DNA from: Lepidostoma basale
Lineage: Eukaryota; Arthropoda; Insecta; Trichoptera; Lepidostomatidae
Assembly (NCBI GenBank): GCA_022606425.2
Contig: JAHDVF020000021.1
Location: 434,001-498,000, forward strand
Reading direction: 5' to 3'
Length of the DNA: 64,000 nt
Both the position numbers and the translations under genes were made by a program. Below, piece by piece: positions 11,401-20,369 of this stretch. Under the pieces are notes generated by a model. The model saw only the letters and a list, made by a program, of their open reading frames with translations, searched no databases and had not been told where the DNA came from. The stretch's first letter is position 1, and every line of letters starts with the position of its first letter.

Positions 11401-14400
11401 TACAGCCATAAAGACATGTCGTCCTTCGTGGGAAAGTGATAAGATCTCTGACTGCCATACCAAAGTTCAAGACTCCCGGTGATGGCAGTGTGATTGTCAC
11501 TTTCATTGCGTTGGTCTGGTCTGGTGTAGAATTCACATGACAATAAAATGGCGATAGATTTGCTACCTATCACATGTCGTTAGATTCAACATAAACAAAT
11601 ATTGGGTTCAAACAAATATTAAGCCAGTTCAATACTACAGTGCAATTCATAGGGGTTAGAAAAAGCTCTGTAATAAATTTTTTTTGTATTGTACTTTGTT
11701 TCTAAGCACACTATTCTGCTACTGTTTTTTCTTCAACCACAGTAAGATATTAAAGTATTGTATTTACACTTGCAAAGTAGAATAGTGAATAGATAGGTTA
11801 TAAATAATTAGTTGGCATTACAGTCAATAAAGCGTCTGGGGTGTCAGGGTGTCTGAAAAATGTAGATCTGGAAGAACAAGCGCATGCGTAATGACAGCAT
11901 GATCAAAATTTATAAGACACGCGTGCATCCTATCATGACGTCTGGCGAAAGGCGAAACAAGTAATTCCCATCAATCATAATAAAACTTCTAGAAAACAGA
12001 CTCTTTATTTATATTTATTTACCAAGTATCTGCAAATAACATCTGAGATGAATTTCCTAAGATCCAATCCTGGAAAAATTCTCCAAGATCGTATTCGTAA
12101 CGCGGACCTAAAAAAAACTTGCGAAATGAGGATATCGTTAAATTCAAATAGTTTAAAAATAATTTTATGATTATTAGTTTTTTTGACATAATGTATTGCA
12201 ATATCAGCCACGGTGCAGAACCAGATAATAAATTTCAATGGTTTATAATATGAAACTAAATTTATAATGTTGTCATCAAAGATAAGCTCATCTGAATAAA
12301 TGTTTTTAATAAGGTAAATGCATATTTTTCCTCGATAAATGGATTTCCACTCCCATATGTGCACATAGCTCAATTTCGTCCCCATTAAAACCATTAAATT
12401 TTTTGTTTGCACTAAATTAAATCAATTTATTGACATACTTTATTTAAAATGCTTATTAAATATTTATACGACTTTTCAAGTTGTAGTTTATTTTTTATTT
12501 TTTATTTAGGAATTCTTAATAAAAATAGCGTTTCCAATTGTCCGATATACTCGTACAACGTGAAAACATCGAAATGATAAATAAAAATATTTTTCCAATT
12601 TTATTTAAATAACGTATGGATTTAAAAAAATGATATTATTCATTAAAATTCAATCACCTTATTTCATGAAAAACGTAAATGTATGTATTGTTTCTTGAAC
12701 AATGATGTAAAACTCCATATAAAATAATTAATACGAATGAAAACGTCAGTTTTCTAGAAGTTTTATTATATATTATGGGAATGACATGTTTCTCCCTAAG
12801 GCATTATCAAATAATAATTAAATAAAACGATGTTTTTTAACTACTTCCACTTTTGTCTTTATTTAGACAGCGACCGGTTTCGCCAGGCTCGCTGGCATCG
12901 ACAGACTGGTAACACTATTGTAAACTTAGTCCTTTATATACATACAGATCAGGGGTGGTAAACATGATTCTATACAAAAATAATCTTAAAATATTTATGT
13001 AAAATTTTTCTGAATTTAACTATTGGTATTACAGGTATTCTTGGAGGTTCGTGTTTAATACAATGGGTTTAAATTTTTATTATCTCTTACATATTCATAT
13101 ATAATGTTTGAAAAAATGGTAATTTTGTTTAAATTATTACTGAATTTAAATATTATATGTTATAGTTCTTGGTCCGTAAGGTTGGCCGCGCCTTATTCGG
13201 TTTTCCCAATCCATATAGCTACTAGGGTCTGGAATCAATCAAAAACACATTTTGGGCAGTAATCGATTCCAGGAATATTTTTTATTTATTTATATGGGGT
13301 ATAGCAACGGGGAGTGCACAAACAGTATTTGGTCATTAAGAACTACGTTATTACATTAGTTCTTAATGACAATGAGTTACTACATTTAATTTAAACAAAA
13401 TTGCCATTTTTTCAAACATTATATATGAATATGTAAGAGATAATAAAAATTAAAACCCATTGTTTTAAACACGAACCTCCAAGAATACCTGTAATACCAA
13501 TAGTTAAATTCAGAAAAAATTTACATAAATATTTGAAGATTATTTTGTATAGAATCATGTTTACCACCCCTGATCTGTATGTATATAAAGGACTAAGTTT
13601 ACAATAGTGTTACCAGTCTGTCGATGCCAGCGAGCCTGGCGAAACCGGTCGCTGTCTAAATAAAGACAAAAGTGGAAGTAGTTAAAAAACATCGTTTTAT
13701 TTAATTATTATTTAAAATGAACTTCCATCAAGAGATTTCAGTAAAATCATTGCATTATCAAATGTCTGTAAACGTAAATGTATTTCTACTTTATAGGGCA
13801 CGAGCCACAACATTCGCTTTCAATGTGTTATACTTTAAAAGAGTTAAGTTACAAACAATTACAGATTACGATAATATTAAGTTATCTCATATATTGATTT
13901 TCTAGTTGTTTGCTAACTATTCTTAAATTCTTAACTTAGTATAATATATCCGATCATACTCGTATATACAGATATATCAAATGACTGGTGACATCGTATT
14001 TCAATTCAAATTTACTTTTAACGATCATAGATGGCGCTTTGAACGTGTAATTTCAAATGCTGTTACCTAAATTACTTATTTTATATCTAAAAATTTTTAT
14101 CATATATATAAATAAAACTCTTACGTATTTTTAAACGGAGTATGATAAAAGTAACCATACCTAAAGAAGTTATGTTGGAGCGAAGCGAGTTGGAAGTTTA
14201 AAAAACAAAATAATTAGTTTCAAATTCTAAAAAATTATGACAATCTATTGATTTTACTGAAAATGTTTCTCTTTTGGTGGAAGTTTATTAGAAGTAATAA
14301 CTAAATAAAACGATATTTTTAAAAACTACTCCCACTTTGTCTTTATTTCGATAGCGAACGGTTTAGCCAGGTTCATTGGCATTGACAGACTGGACCTGAT

Positions 14401-17400
14401 ACAACATCTGGGGCAATCTGTGAATGACAGCGAAACTGGTATTTTAATTGAAATAATTGAAAGCAGTTCTTACAGAACATCATTTTATTTAAATATATTT
14501 TTAAATATCTAAGTGTTGGCATAATTTTTATGAAATTTCAATCTCCACGCGTAGAAGGAACGTATAATAATAGCAAATTGAAAATAGACTACAGCTGGTA
14601 CACAGATTTTGTTAGTTCCATTTTTATATAATTAACTTATCTCATTTGTTTCTTTACTAGCCAACGACACCGAAGTAGAAATGAAATTCTTCGCATGCCG
14701 ATACACGTTGGATGTAATAGGGAGCTGCGCGTTCGGATTGGACTGCGCATCCCTGAAATGTCCGGATGCAAAGTTTGTCAAGGTAAATCAAACCGGAAAT
14801 TTAATTTCCATTTTCTATCTCGATTCTGTATATTTAAACATAAATAATCAAAACAAATAAAAACGTCTGTTATCTATAAATTGTAATATTGTTTAAGGGA
14901 ATGACACTTTTTGCCTTTCTAAGGCATTATCAAATGTGATTGATTCTAAATGATTTTTAAAAAAGGAAGTGTTTCTTTTTTGTCAAAATCAAAATATTTC
15001 TTAATGTTTGAAAGACAACGAATATTTTATCAATAATCGCCTGTTCTTTTTAGTCCATATTTTTTATTAGTACGTAATATTTTATATTGTAAAACGTGAC
15101 AAATAAAAATTTATTTCATTTTATCTATGAGAATATTATCATTTTATCTATGAGAATATTATCATTTTTTTATATTTCGCTCCATTTCCAATTATTATGT
15201 GACAATAAAGAAAGCGATCAAGTGAAAATATATTTTGAATGTATACAAATACTTGTAGATGAAAACTGGATTTTACCTACTGCGGATTATCATTTTAAGG
15301 ATTAATTGTATCTCAATAGAGACGAAGATGCAAGTTGGAAACAGAATATTGTGGTCGAGGCGTTTACAGGCGTATTACCACCATATTCTGTTTCCAACTT
15401 GCATCTTCGTTTCTATTGAGATACAATTAATCCTGAAAATATATTCATGAATTAAAGCCCGTATAGTTCAAATTATTAATGAACTTTAGCTACTCTTTAA
15501 AATCTCTGAAACTTTAAATATGATAAATTTAAAAAGCTCATATATTCGTCAATTTAATTTTTACATAATTAAATATATTCATATTTTTATTCAATAATTG
15601 ATATGAAACAAGTTATTTAAATATTCTTGCAGATGGCTGATGATTTCATGGAAATCCCTACATTACATCGAATTTTTTTCTTCTCTGTGATGATGTTGTG
15701 CCCATCATATATCCCATATATTCCTGTGAATATGTTCAACGAAGAAGCTGTACACTATCTCCGTGACGTCATCATTAAAACGATGAAGGATAGAGAAAAT
15801 AATCCTTCATTCAGGTGATCTGATTTTAATATAATAAATACTAATGAGCTAACCTCAACCTGTGATCACAACACGAAATCCAAAATGTCTTACTTTATTG
15901 TTCTTTAAACCACAAAAATAATTTATGGAAAAATAATATTTGTAGAAAATTGCAATGTTCGAATTTCTTGTAATTAAAATCGAAATATGTTGAATGTATA
16001 CAAATACTTGCAGACGAATACTGGATTTTACCCATTGCGGGTTATCATTTTTAAGGATCAATTGTTTCTCAATAGAGACGAAGATGCAAATTGGAAACAG
16101 AATATGGTGGTCAAGGCGTGCGCTTAACCCAACCAATGACAGGTCATAAGTCTTGTAAACGCCTCGACCACCATATTCTGTTTCCATTTTGCATCTTCGT
16201 CTCTATTGAGATACAATTAATCCTTAAAATCAAAATAAGTTCACGTAACACAAATGTAATAATATACTTTGTTACGTTATACAAACATCAGATTTTGTAC
16301 TGTGAAAGTAACTATAATATATATGATTTATTTAACTTCTTCCTCCGTTATTTCGTTCATGCTTCAAACTATTTAATTACAGAGAATTTCGGTAATATTT
16401 CGGGAGCTTCAATCCAATCGATTGGTTTACAACAAAGTATTATAAAACTTTTTTGCTGATTCTTAGGATGCGACTTGGGTCTTTAATGTGATAGTTTCCC
16501 TTCGCTTTCCACATGTGTACCATACCATATACAGCAGGTTATTTGAACTCAATTACTGTATACAACTTTTCAGCTATTGATTCTTATGACACGTGATAGG
16601 TAGCTAATCTGTCGCCATTTTATTGTCACTTGAACTCTTCACCACACAAACATTTGCTTATACGAGATTACTACTGAAATTTAGGGGTAGTAATATTTAA
16701 ATTTGACCCATGTTTTAAACCGTCGCTTTTTAGCAGTAAACAGTAAACTATCAATATTTTACTGCAAAGTAAATGGAAATAATAAAAATAAAATAACATA
16801 TTTCATATTATCATTTTACTAAACTTCTCCGGGTGCTTGTGACGAATGGTGACTTGTATTAGCCTAGATTATGTTTTAACATTTGTACTTTTTACAGACG
16901 CGAGGACTTCGTACAGCTAATGTTGGATACGTCAAAAAAAGAAAAGTCGGAATCAGGAGAAAACGGTATTTATATGATTGTATTATTTTTTATTTTCTTA
17001 AATATTATCACTATTTGGATAAATATGTAAACATTCTTATTCAATTATGTAAATCTCTACATTAAAAAAATTATATTGATGTAAATGTTCGAGTTATTGT
17101 ATTTAAATTGAGCGAAATCACTCGCAATGCTAGTTGGATATAGTCGAATTCCATAAAATTCGGTGTTTTCACAAATACTAAATAAATAAAAATTATCCTG
17201 AAAATTTTTAAAGTTATAAAAAAAAAAAAAATCAATCACGCCGTTTCTCCGCAGGGGTAGGCAGAGAGAATGGACCGCCACACTACTCTATCCTGACATA
17301 CCTTTCTAGATTCCTCCACATTCATACATCGAGTCATACACGCACGTTGATTCTTCCGGCTTCTGACATGACCAACCTTTAATATTTTATTAATTTGGTC

Positions 17401-20231
17401 ATGCCATGTTTTCTTTGGTCTACCTCGACTCCTTACTCCATTTACATCGTTAACGTATACTTTTTTAACCATTCTTTCTTCACCCATGGGCTCCATATGT
17501 CTGAACCAACGCTAAAGTTATTATTTAAGATATCCTGTGTTAACTTATTTTGACGTCCTCAAACAAATATTACACTTAAATGATAGATATGAATCAATAT
17601 TTAAGTTCAAAACCGAACTTCAAAAATGTGTAACCAAACTCAATAGTGTACTTATTTACATTTTAAAATACAAATACTCTTATTAATTCAATTGCGATGA
17701 CTAATAATATTGCATTGCAACATCACTTCTAAAATGTTGTAATTATTTTCACAGTTTTACTAATTAATATTTCCAGTATTAACCGATGTGATCATCCAAG
17801 CTCAAGCCATGATATTCTTCATGGCTGGTTTTGAGACTTCCAGTGCGCTTCTGAGCTTCGCGTGCGCCACCCTCGCCCTTCTGCCCGACATCCAGGACAG
17901 GCTCCGAAAGGACATACAGGAGGCAATTGAAAATGGAAAGGGCCGTTCCTATTTTGAAATCATCAATGAAATACCACTCTTAGAACAAGTATTATTAGGT
18001 AAAAATAAATGAATTACTACTACTTTCATACTGTAGTTTTAAAAAAACGTAAGACACTAATTTTAAAAAAAAATTAAATATTGGCATAAAAATAATATAA
18101 ATAAAAACCTCGGTTTGGATCCACGGCTTACATTAACGTGCGATCTTTTAATAATTTTACATCATTACCATGAATACTACTGAAAATAATTAGAGTATGA
18201 ACACGTATGGTGGTATTTATTATATAATATTAAGAGATGATTTGACAAGATATTTTAAATAATTTCTTAATGAATACGAGTATGTAATTTTGATCATCAT
18301 TGATGCGAAAATACAGTTTGTGAAAGTGTAGAAATAAATTCTTATTATAGTTTCCAGCAAACTAATATTCGGAATAAATGATTAATTAAAAATTTCCATC
18401 TATGCAACAGTAAGATGTCACATCTAAGTTTTATTTTATTTCAAAAAACCGTAAAGCTTTTTTATCAACCTTAATAATTACAAAAGCTTAACGATGTTAT
18501 TGAAAAATCTATTATTTTGGCCGAATCACAACGGTATTTCAATATTTTCAAATATTATATTTGGAACACTGTCATAATGTCACAATGTTTACATTTAATA
18601 TCTATTAAATTGTTGCAATAGCTTATAATAAAATGTTGTTTGTCAAATCTGGTGATGCCAACATTGGTTAGTGAAACAGCTGTCACGACAATTTCGTAGG
18701 AATTAGATGAATAAATTGTGATATGAAAACAGTGTTCGTAAATAAACTTATAACAATGTTTTTTGAATATAAACATATAAATATGCATCATTAATGGTTT
18801 CATTACAGAGACAATGAGAATGTATCCTTCAGTACCACGACTGGAGAGGGTATGCACGAAGCCTTATATAATCCCTGGCAGTGACGTAAAATTGAATTTG
18901 GGAGATATCATTTTGATTCCTGTGGCGGGAATCATGAACAACCCCAAGTATTACCCCAACCCGGAAGTATTTAATCCAGGCAGATTTTCCGAGGCCAAGA
19001 AAACTAAGCCTACTGAAGTCTATTTACCTTTTGGAGTGGGACCGCGCCATTGCTTAGGTAATATATTTTACACGAATCGCATAGGGTTATAATATGAGCC
19101 GTTATTTTTGAAAGTGGAATTACCTCACTTTTGGAAAAAAATTAGTTTATAGTTATTTTTGTTAAGATATGAATAACTCCTTTTTATATTTATAATAAAA
19201 TTATACATTCAATAGACCACGACTTTTTCTATAAATTAATCAATAAAAAATATGTAAAATGCAAAGGCAATGTGTATTAAAATGAGGATTTAATTTTTAT
19301 CGTGTTTTATTTTTTACGAGATATTATTATTGTAAGTAGAATAAGTCCATTAGGAGCTAAAAAACGTTTATTTTGGTTAACAATTACAATAATCATTATT
19401 ACATTTTATAGTTTAACAATATCATAGTGGTAAAAACATCAACTAAGTTGTTTAACATTTGCCAATATTTTTAAAATCATTCAAAAAATAATTCCTGAAT
19501 GTCTCGAAACATAAAAAAATAACTTATTCCACTTTAAAAAATAACGGCTTATATATCCGTAGATCTTTCACAGTATTAAAAAAAATAACTAACTAACTAA
19601 CCATCACGCCGTCTCCCCGAAGGGGTTGGCAGAAAGAATAGACTCCCACACTTTCTTTCCTGACATATTTCTCTCGCTTCCTCAACATTCATACATCGTG
19701 TCATGCACGCGCGTCGATTTCAGTATTAAATGTTATAATTTTATAACACTGTTGTTATATGTATCACAATATCATAAATATAAATTGTGTAATATGTTAT
19801 AACAGTGTTTCAAAATTAAACCATTTTCATTTATATGCTTATTTCGAACTAAACATACATAACACAAGAATGGTTAAAGTAAAATAGACAATTATACCAC
19901 AGAAAAATAACTAAGTATGCAGATTATAGAAACTACATATTTAGTTTGAAATTATTAAATTGTTGGTACTTATTTCTTATTTTACTTCAATCAATCACAT
20001 GTTATAATAAAAAAGTTAAAATTCTATTTTTTTCTAATTATTTCTTTATGTTTTCCAGGAATGCGGTTTGCGATGTTGACTACTAAGATATACATGTTCT
20101 ATCTACTGAAAGAGTTCAAACTGAATCCTTCTGAAAAGACGCAATTACCGTTCGCTTTCCACAAGAAGTCCTACTTGCTCAAAGCAGAAAAGGGCCTCTG
20201 GGTAAACGTTGTGCCTTTGGACAAATGTTAA
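8196..20231 (+). CDS. Cytochrome P450, clan 3, CYP9-like; complete gene, 9 exons, 516 aa
   Basis: Microsomal haem mono-oxygenase; insect clan-3 P450s typically oxidise plant toxins, insecticides or small endogenous lipophiles. The nine exons (256, 152, 127, 122, 182, 68, 222, 249 and 173 nt) join in frame to 1551 nt. Visible landmarks: N-terminal hydrophobic anchor about residues 15-29; C-helix W140-K-S-V-R144; I-helix A319-G-F-E-T323; K-helix E377-T-M-R380; PERF-like P433-G-R-F436; haem loop F451-G-V-G-P-R-H-C458-L-G460. Length is normal for the family. Segments such as RRED, AGFETSS and [10 protein letters not shown] resemble CYP9 proteins, but the subfamily cannot be named from sequence alone. 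Oddities: PERF reads PGRF, the proline hinge is degenerate (GVPFMKP), and the usual GxHxDP reads GIMNNP. No stop or frameshift is present, so it is probably functional. Introns are large and repeat-filled except intron 2. Confidence 0.93.
8525..8745 (+). repeat. LINE family A, 3' end (P450 intron 1)
   Basis: GAGAAGACCAAGGAAAGCAT to AACAGCGTGATGGTTAG. A C-run of about a dozen bases (8690s) replaces the usual tail stem. Confidence 0.75.
8945..9385 (+). repeat. LINE family A, longer 3' end (P450 intron 1)
   Basis: Starts in the reverse transcriptase C-terminus ([10 protein letters not shown]) and ends AATGGCGTGATGA about 50 nt before exon 2. Broken reading frame. Confidence 0.75.
9433..9584 (+). 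CDS. P450 exon 2 (residues 86-136)
   Basis: Acceptor ...TTTAAAG at 9432 and donor ACG|GTTTGT. Encodes [20 protein letters not shown] and KDFDHFTD, the beta-1/B-helix segment typical of clan-3 P450s (LLVRDPELIK, KDFxxFxDR in relatives). Phase 1 in, phase 0 out. Confidence 0.9.
9677..9721 (+). repeat. Short tandem duplication just before P450 exon 3
   Basis: ATGACTTATGTGTGAGAGGC occurs twice with a 25-nt period (9677-9696 and 9702-9721). It ends about 30 nt before exon 3 and therefore lies close to the branch-point region of the short intron 2. Confidence 0.8.
9751..9877 (+). CDS. P450 exon 3 (residues 137-178)
   Basis: Acceptor CTTGTTGCAG and donor GCAG|GTGAAT. Encodes the C-helix WKSVR (W140, R144, which contact the haem propionates) and [19 protein letters not shown], matching the family pattern TPAFTSxKLKxMFPLI. 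Phase 0 in, phase 1 out. Confidence 0.92.
9960..10060 (-). repeat. Family G terminal fragment in P450 intron 3
   Basis: ATTGTTATGATATCGCAA at the left mirrors TTGTGATATCATAACAAT at about 10475-10492, so an original G fold-back may have been split by the family A LINE end at 10100-10415. Confidence 0.5.
10010..10045 (-). ncRNA. Hammerhead-like motif, family G
   Basis: Minus strand CTGATGG, stem II GCCAAC-ATCG-GTTGGC (6 perfect bp), GAAAC, AGTTGTC. A single core change (A9 to G) and one change in the stem III palindrome. Confidence 0.5.
10100..10415 (+). repeat. LINE family A, 3' end (P450 intron 3)
   Basis: GAAAGAATGAATGAAGAATG to AGACGGCGTGATGATTAG. Inserted in or next to a family G repeat. 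Confidence 0.78.
11043..11075 (-). ncRNA. Degenerate hammerhead-like motif, family E
   Basis: Minus strand CTGTCGATGGCAGCAAGCC followed by TGGAGATACCGGTC. The GAAA box is changed to GATA, so catalysis is not expected. Confidence 0.35.
11087..11119 (+). ncRNA. Hammerhead-like motif, family E (sense in intron 3)
   Basis: ATGTCGA, stem II CCAG-CAAGC-CTGG, GAAACCGGTC. The first and fourth core bases differ from CTGANGA. Confidence 0.4.
11181..11208 (+). ncRNA. Hammerhead-like motif, family F (sense in intron 3)
   Basis: TTGATAATGCCTTAGGGA then GAAACATGTC: family F core with a shortened stem II. TTGATAA replaces CTGATGA. Confidence 0.35.
11418..11620 (+). repeat. tRNA-derived SINE (family D), P450 intron 3
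   Basis: Head CCTTCGTGGGAAAGTGATAA (degenerate A box), body GTGTAGAATTCACATGACAA and GCTACCTATCACATGTCG. Confidence 0.75.
11825..12140 (+). repeat. Non-LTR retrotransposon fragment split by a family F piece (intron 3)
   Basis: Part one (11825-11955) reads [14 protein letters not shown]. Part two (12025-12140) reads [20 protein letters not shown]. Both belong to the RT C-terminal region of the element type at 26.5 kb. Family F sequence lies between. Confidence 0.55.
12783..12813 (-). ncRNA. Hammerhead-like motif, family F
   Basis: Minus strand TTGATAATGCCTTAGGGA then GAAACATGTC. Part of a family F end that begins near 12685 with ATTGTTTCTTGAACAATG. Confidence 0.35.
12872..12904 (-). ncRNA. 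Hammerhead-like ribozyme motif, family E left arm
   Basis: Minus strand reads CTGTCGA, then stem II GCCAG-CGAGC-CTGGC (5 perfect bp), GAAA, the self-complementary ACCGGT, then C (cleavage triplet GTC). Stem I can form as CAGT/GCTG. The fourth core base (A6) is T, which should weaken or abolish cleavage. Confidence 0.5.
13618..13650 (+). ncRNA. Hammerhead-like ribozyme motif, family E right arm
   Basis: Plus-strand mirror of the motif at 12872-12904: CTGTCGA, stem II GCCAG/CTGGC, GAAACCGGTC. It lies in sense orientation within P450 intron 3. Same A6 to T change. Confidence 0.5.
14235..14485. repeat. Degenerate family E fold-back in P450 intron 3
   Basis: Contains diverged copies of the family E segments TAAATAAAACGAT, TTGTCTTTATTTCGA and the hammerhead-like core (14355-14387, minus strand), plus a shortened partner around 14423-14443 on the plus strand. 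Older than the copies at 11.1 and 12.8 kb. Confidence 0.6.
14661..14782 (+). CDS. P450 exon 4 (residues 179-219)
   Basis: Follows the 4.8-kb intron 3. Acceptor TTTCTTTACTAG and donor AAG|GTAAAT. Encodes [20 protein letters not shown], the E/F region that reads RYTNDVIATxAFGIxxxSLK in CYP9 proteins. Phase 0 at its end. Confidence 0.92.
15228..15440. repeat. Fold-back element, first copy (P450 intron 4)
   Basis: Two 64-nt arms (15292-15355 and 15377-15440) with only a few mismatches around a 21-nt loop. The 60 nt to the left (TGAATGTATACAAATACTTG onward) also recurs in the second copy, so the repeat unit is larger than the hairpin. Confidence 0.85.
15633..15814 (+). CDS. P450 exon 5 (residues 220-279)
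   Basis: Acceptor ATTCTTGCAG and donor TTCAG|GTGATC, phase 2 out. Encodes the F-G region, including [13 protein letters not shown] and [20 protein letters not shown]. The last part matches the CYP9 pattern LFxEExxxFFRxIVxxTMKxRE. Confidence 0.9.
15988..16230. repeat. Fold-back element, second copy (P450 intron 5)
   Basis: The same hairpin with arms of about 70 nt (16050-16119, 16160-16230) and a 40-nt loop (CTTAACCCAACCAATGACAG). The arm stretch GAGACGAAGATGCAA is identical or nearly so to the first copy. Confidence 0.85.
16533..16660 (-). repeat. tRNA-derived SINE (family D) body, P450 intron 5
   Basis: 3' part only: ACGTGATAGGTAGCTAATCT and CCATTTTATTGTCACTTGAA. The tRNA-like head is missing. 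Confidence 0.7.
16898..16965 (+). CDS. P450 exon 6 (residues 280-302)
   Basis: A 68-nt exon. Acceptor CTTTTTACAG and donor AACG|GTATTT. Encodes [11 protein letters not shown] followed by a Lys/Glu/Ser-rich linker. The RxDxxxLLM pattern at the start of this exon is typical of clan-3 P450s. Both junctions keep the frame. Confidence 0.88.
17229..17515 (-). repeat. LINE family A, 3' end with open 86-codon frame (P450 intron 6)
   Basis: Minus strand encodes [14 protein letters not shown]...[16 protein letters not shown]...[14 protein letters not shown], the C-terminal end of a non-LTR reverse transcriptase protein. Antisense to the P450. Confidence 0.8.
17777..17998 (+). CDS. P450 exon 7, I-helix (residues 303-376)
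   Basis: Acceptor ATATTTCCAG and donor TTAG|GTAAAA. Encodes the oxygen-activation helix [17 protein letters not shown] (A319-G-x-x-T323) and the J-helix to the start of the K-helix ([17 protein letters not shown]). Phase 1 at both ends. Confidence 0.94.
18600..18750 (+). repeat. Family G half element in P450 intron 7
   Basis: Contains the G hammerhead-like core and ends AATTGTGATATGAAAACAG, matching the G outer end. No mirror arm is seen. Confidence 0.5.
18649..18684 (+). ncRNA. Hammerhead-like motif, family G (sense in P450 intron 7)
   Basis: CTGGTGA, stem II region GCCAACATTGGTTAGT, GAAAC, AGCTGTC. A6 is G, and stem II has lost pairs compared with the 40-kb copy. Confidence 0.45.
18809..19057 (+). 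CDS. P450 exon 8, ExxR to haem loop (residues 377-459)
   Basis: Acceptor TTTCATTACAG and donor TTAG|GTAATA. Begins with the split codon for E377 of E-T-M-R and runs through [10 protein letters not shown] to the haem motif FGVGPRHC. The cysteine (C458) is the axial haem ligand. The PERF glutamate is replaced by glycine while the arginine is kept. Confidence 0.94.
19588..19722 (-). repeat. LINE family A tail (P450 intron 8)
   Basis: AACTAACTAACCATCACGCC to CATGCACGCGCGTCGATT. Confidence 0.8.
19735..19815. repeat. Family G ends only, short hairpin in intron 8
   Basis: AACACTGTTGTTATATGTAT and AATATGTTATAACAGTGTTT face each other across about 40 nt. It looks like a G element whose centre was deleted. 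Confidence 0.5.
20059..20231 (+). CDS. P450 exon 9, C-terminus (residues 460-516)
   Basis: Acceptor TTTTCCAG; completes the Gly of CLG and continues [19 protein letters not shown], the L-helix (GxRFAxxxxK in relatives). Ends [10 protein letters not shown] then TAA at 20229-20231. Confidence 0.92.
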
Positions 20232-20360
20232 AAGATAACTAGAGAGCTCATGTTAATTCATACATACATACGATATCTTAACATTTTTAAATATTGTTTG
20301 AAGATATTGGCTAGTCGCTTGTGCATTTTGGGAGCAGTCAAATATTGTTTAAAAGTGTGC

Positions 20361-20366
20361 AATAAA
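20361..20366 (+). terminator. Possible polyadenylation signal of the P450 gene
   Basis: AATAAA lies 130 nt after the stop codon and is the first good poly(A) signal downstream. Others follow within about 600 nt, near 20469 and 20976. Confidence 0.45.
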
Positions 20367-20369
20367 TTA

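Larger units (their letters stand above)
12809..13714. repeat. 327-bp nearly perfect inverted repeat (family E) in P450 intron 3
   Basis: Left arm 12809-13135 and right arm 13388-13714 are reverse complements with only a handful of mismatches and one-base indels. The 252-bp centre (13136-13387) holds a smaller 13-bp inverted repeat (GTCATTAAGAACT, around 13339-13371). Each arm carries a hammerhead-like motif reading outward. Directly left lies a family F terminal segment (12680-12808). The near identity of the arms suggests a recent insertion or recent gene conversion. Transcription of the gene would give a long dsRNA hairpin. Confidence 0.9.
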
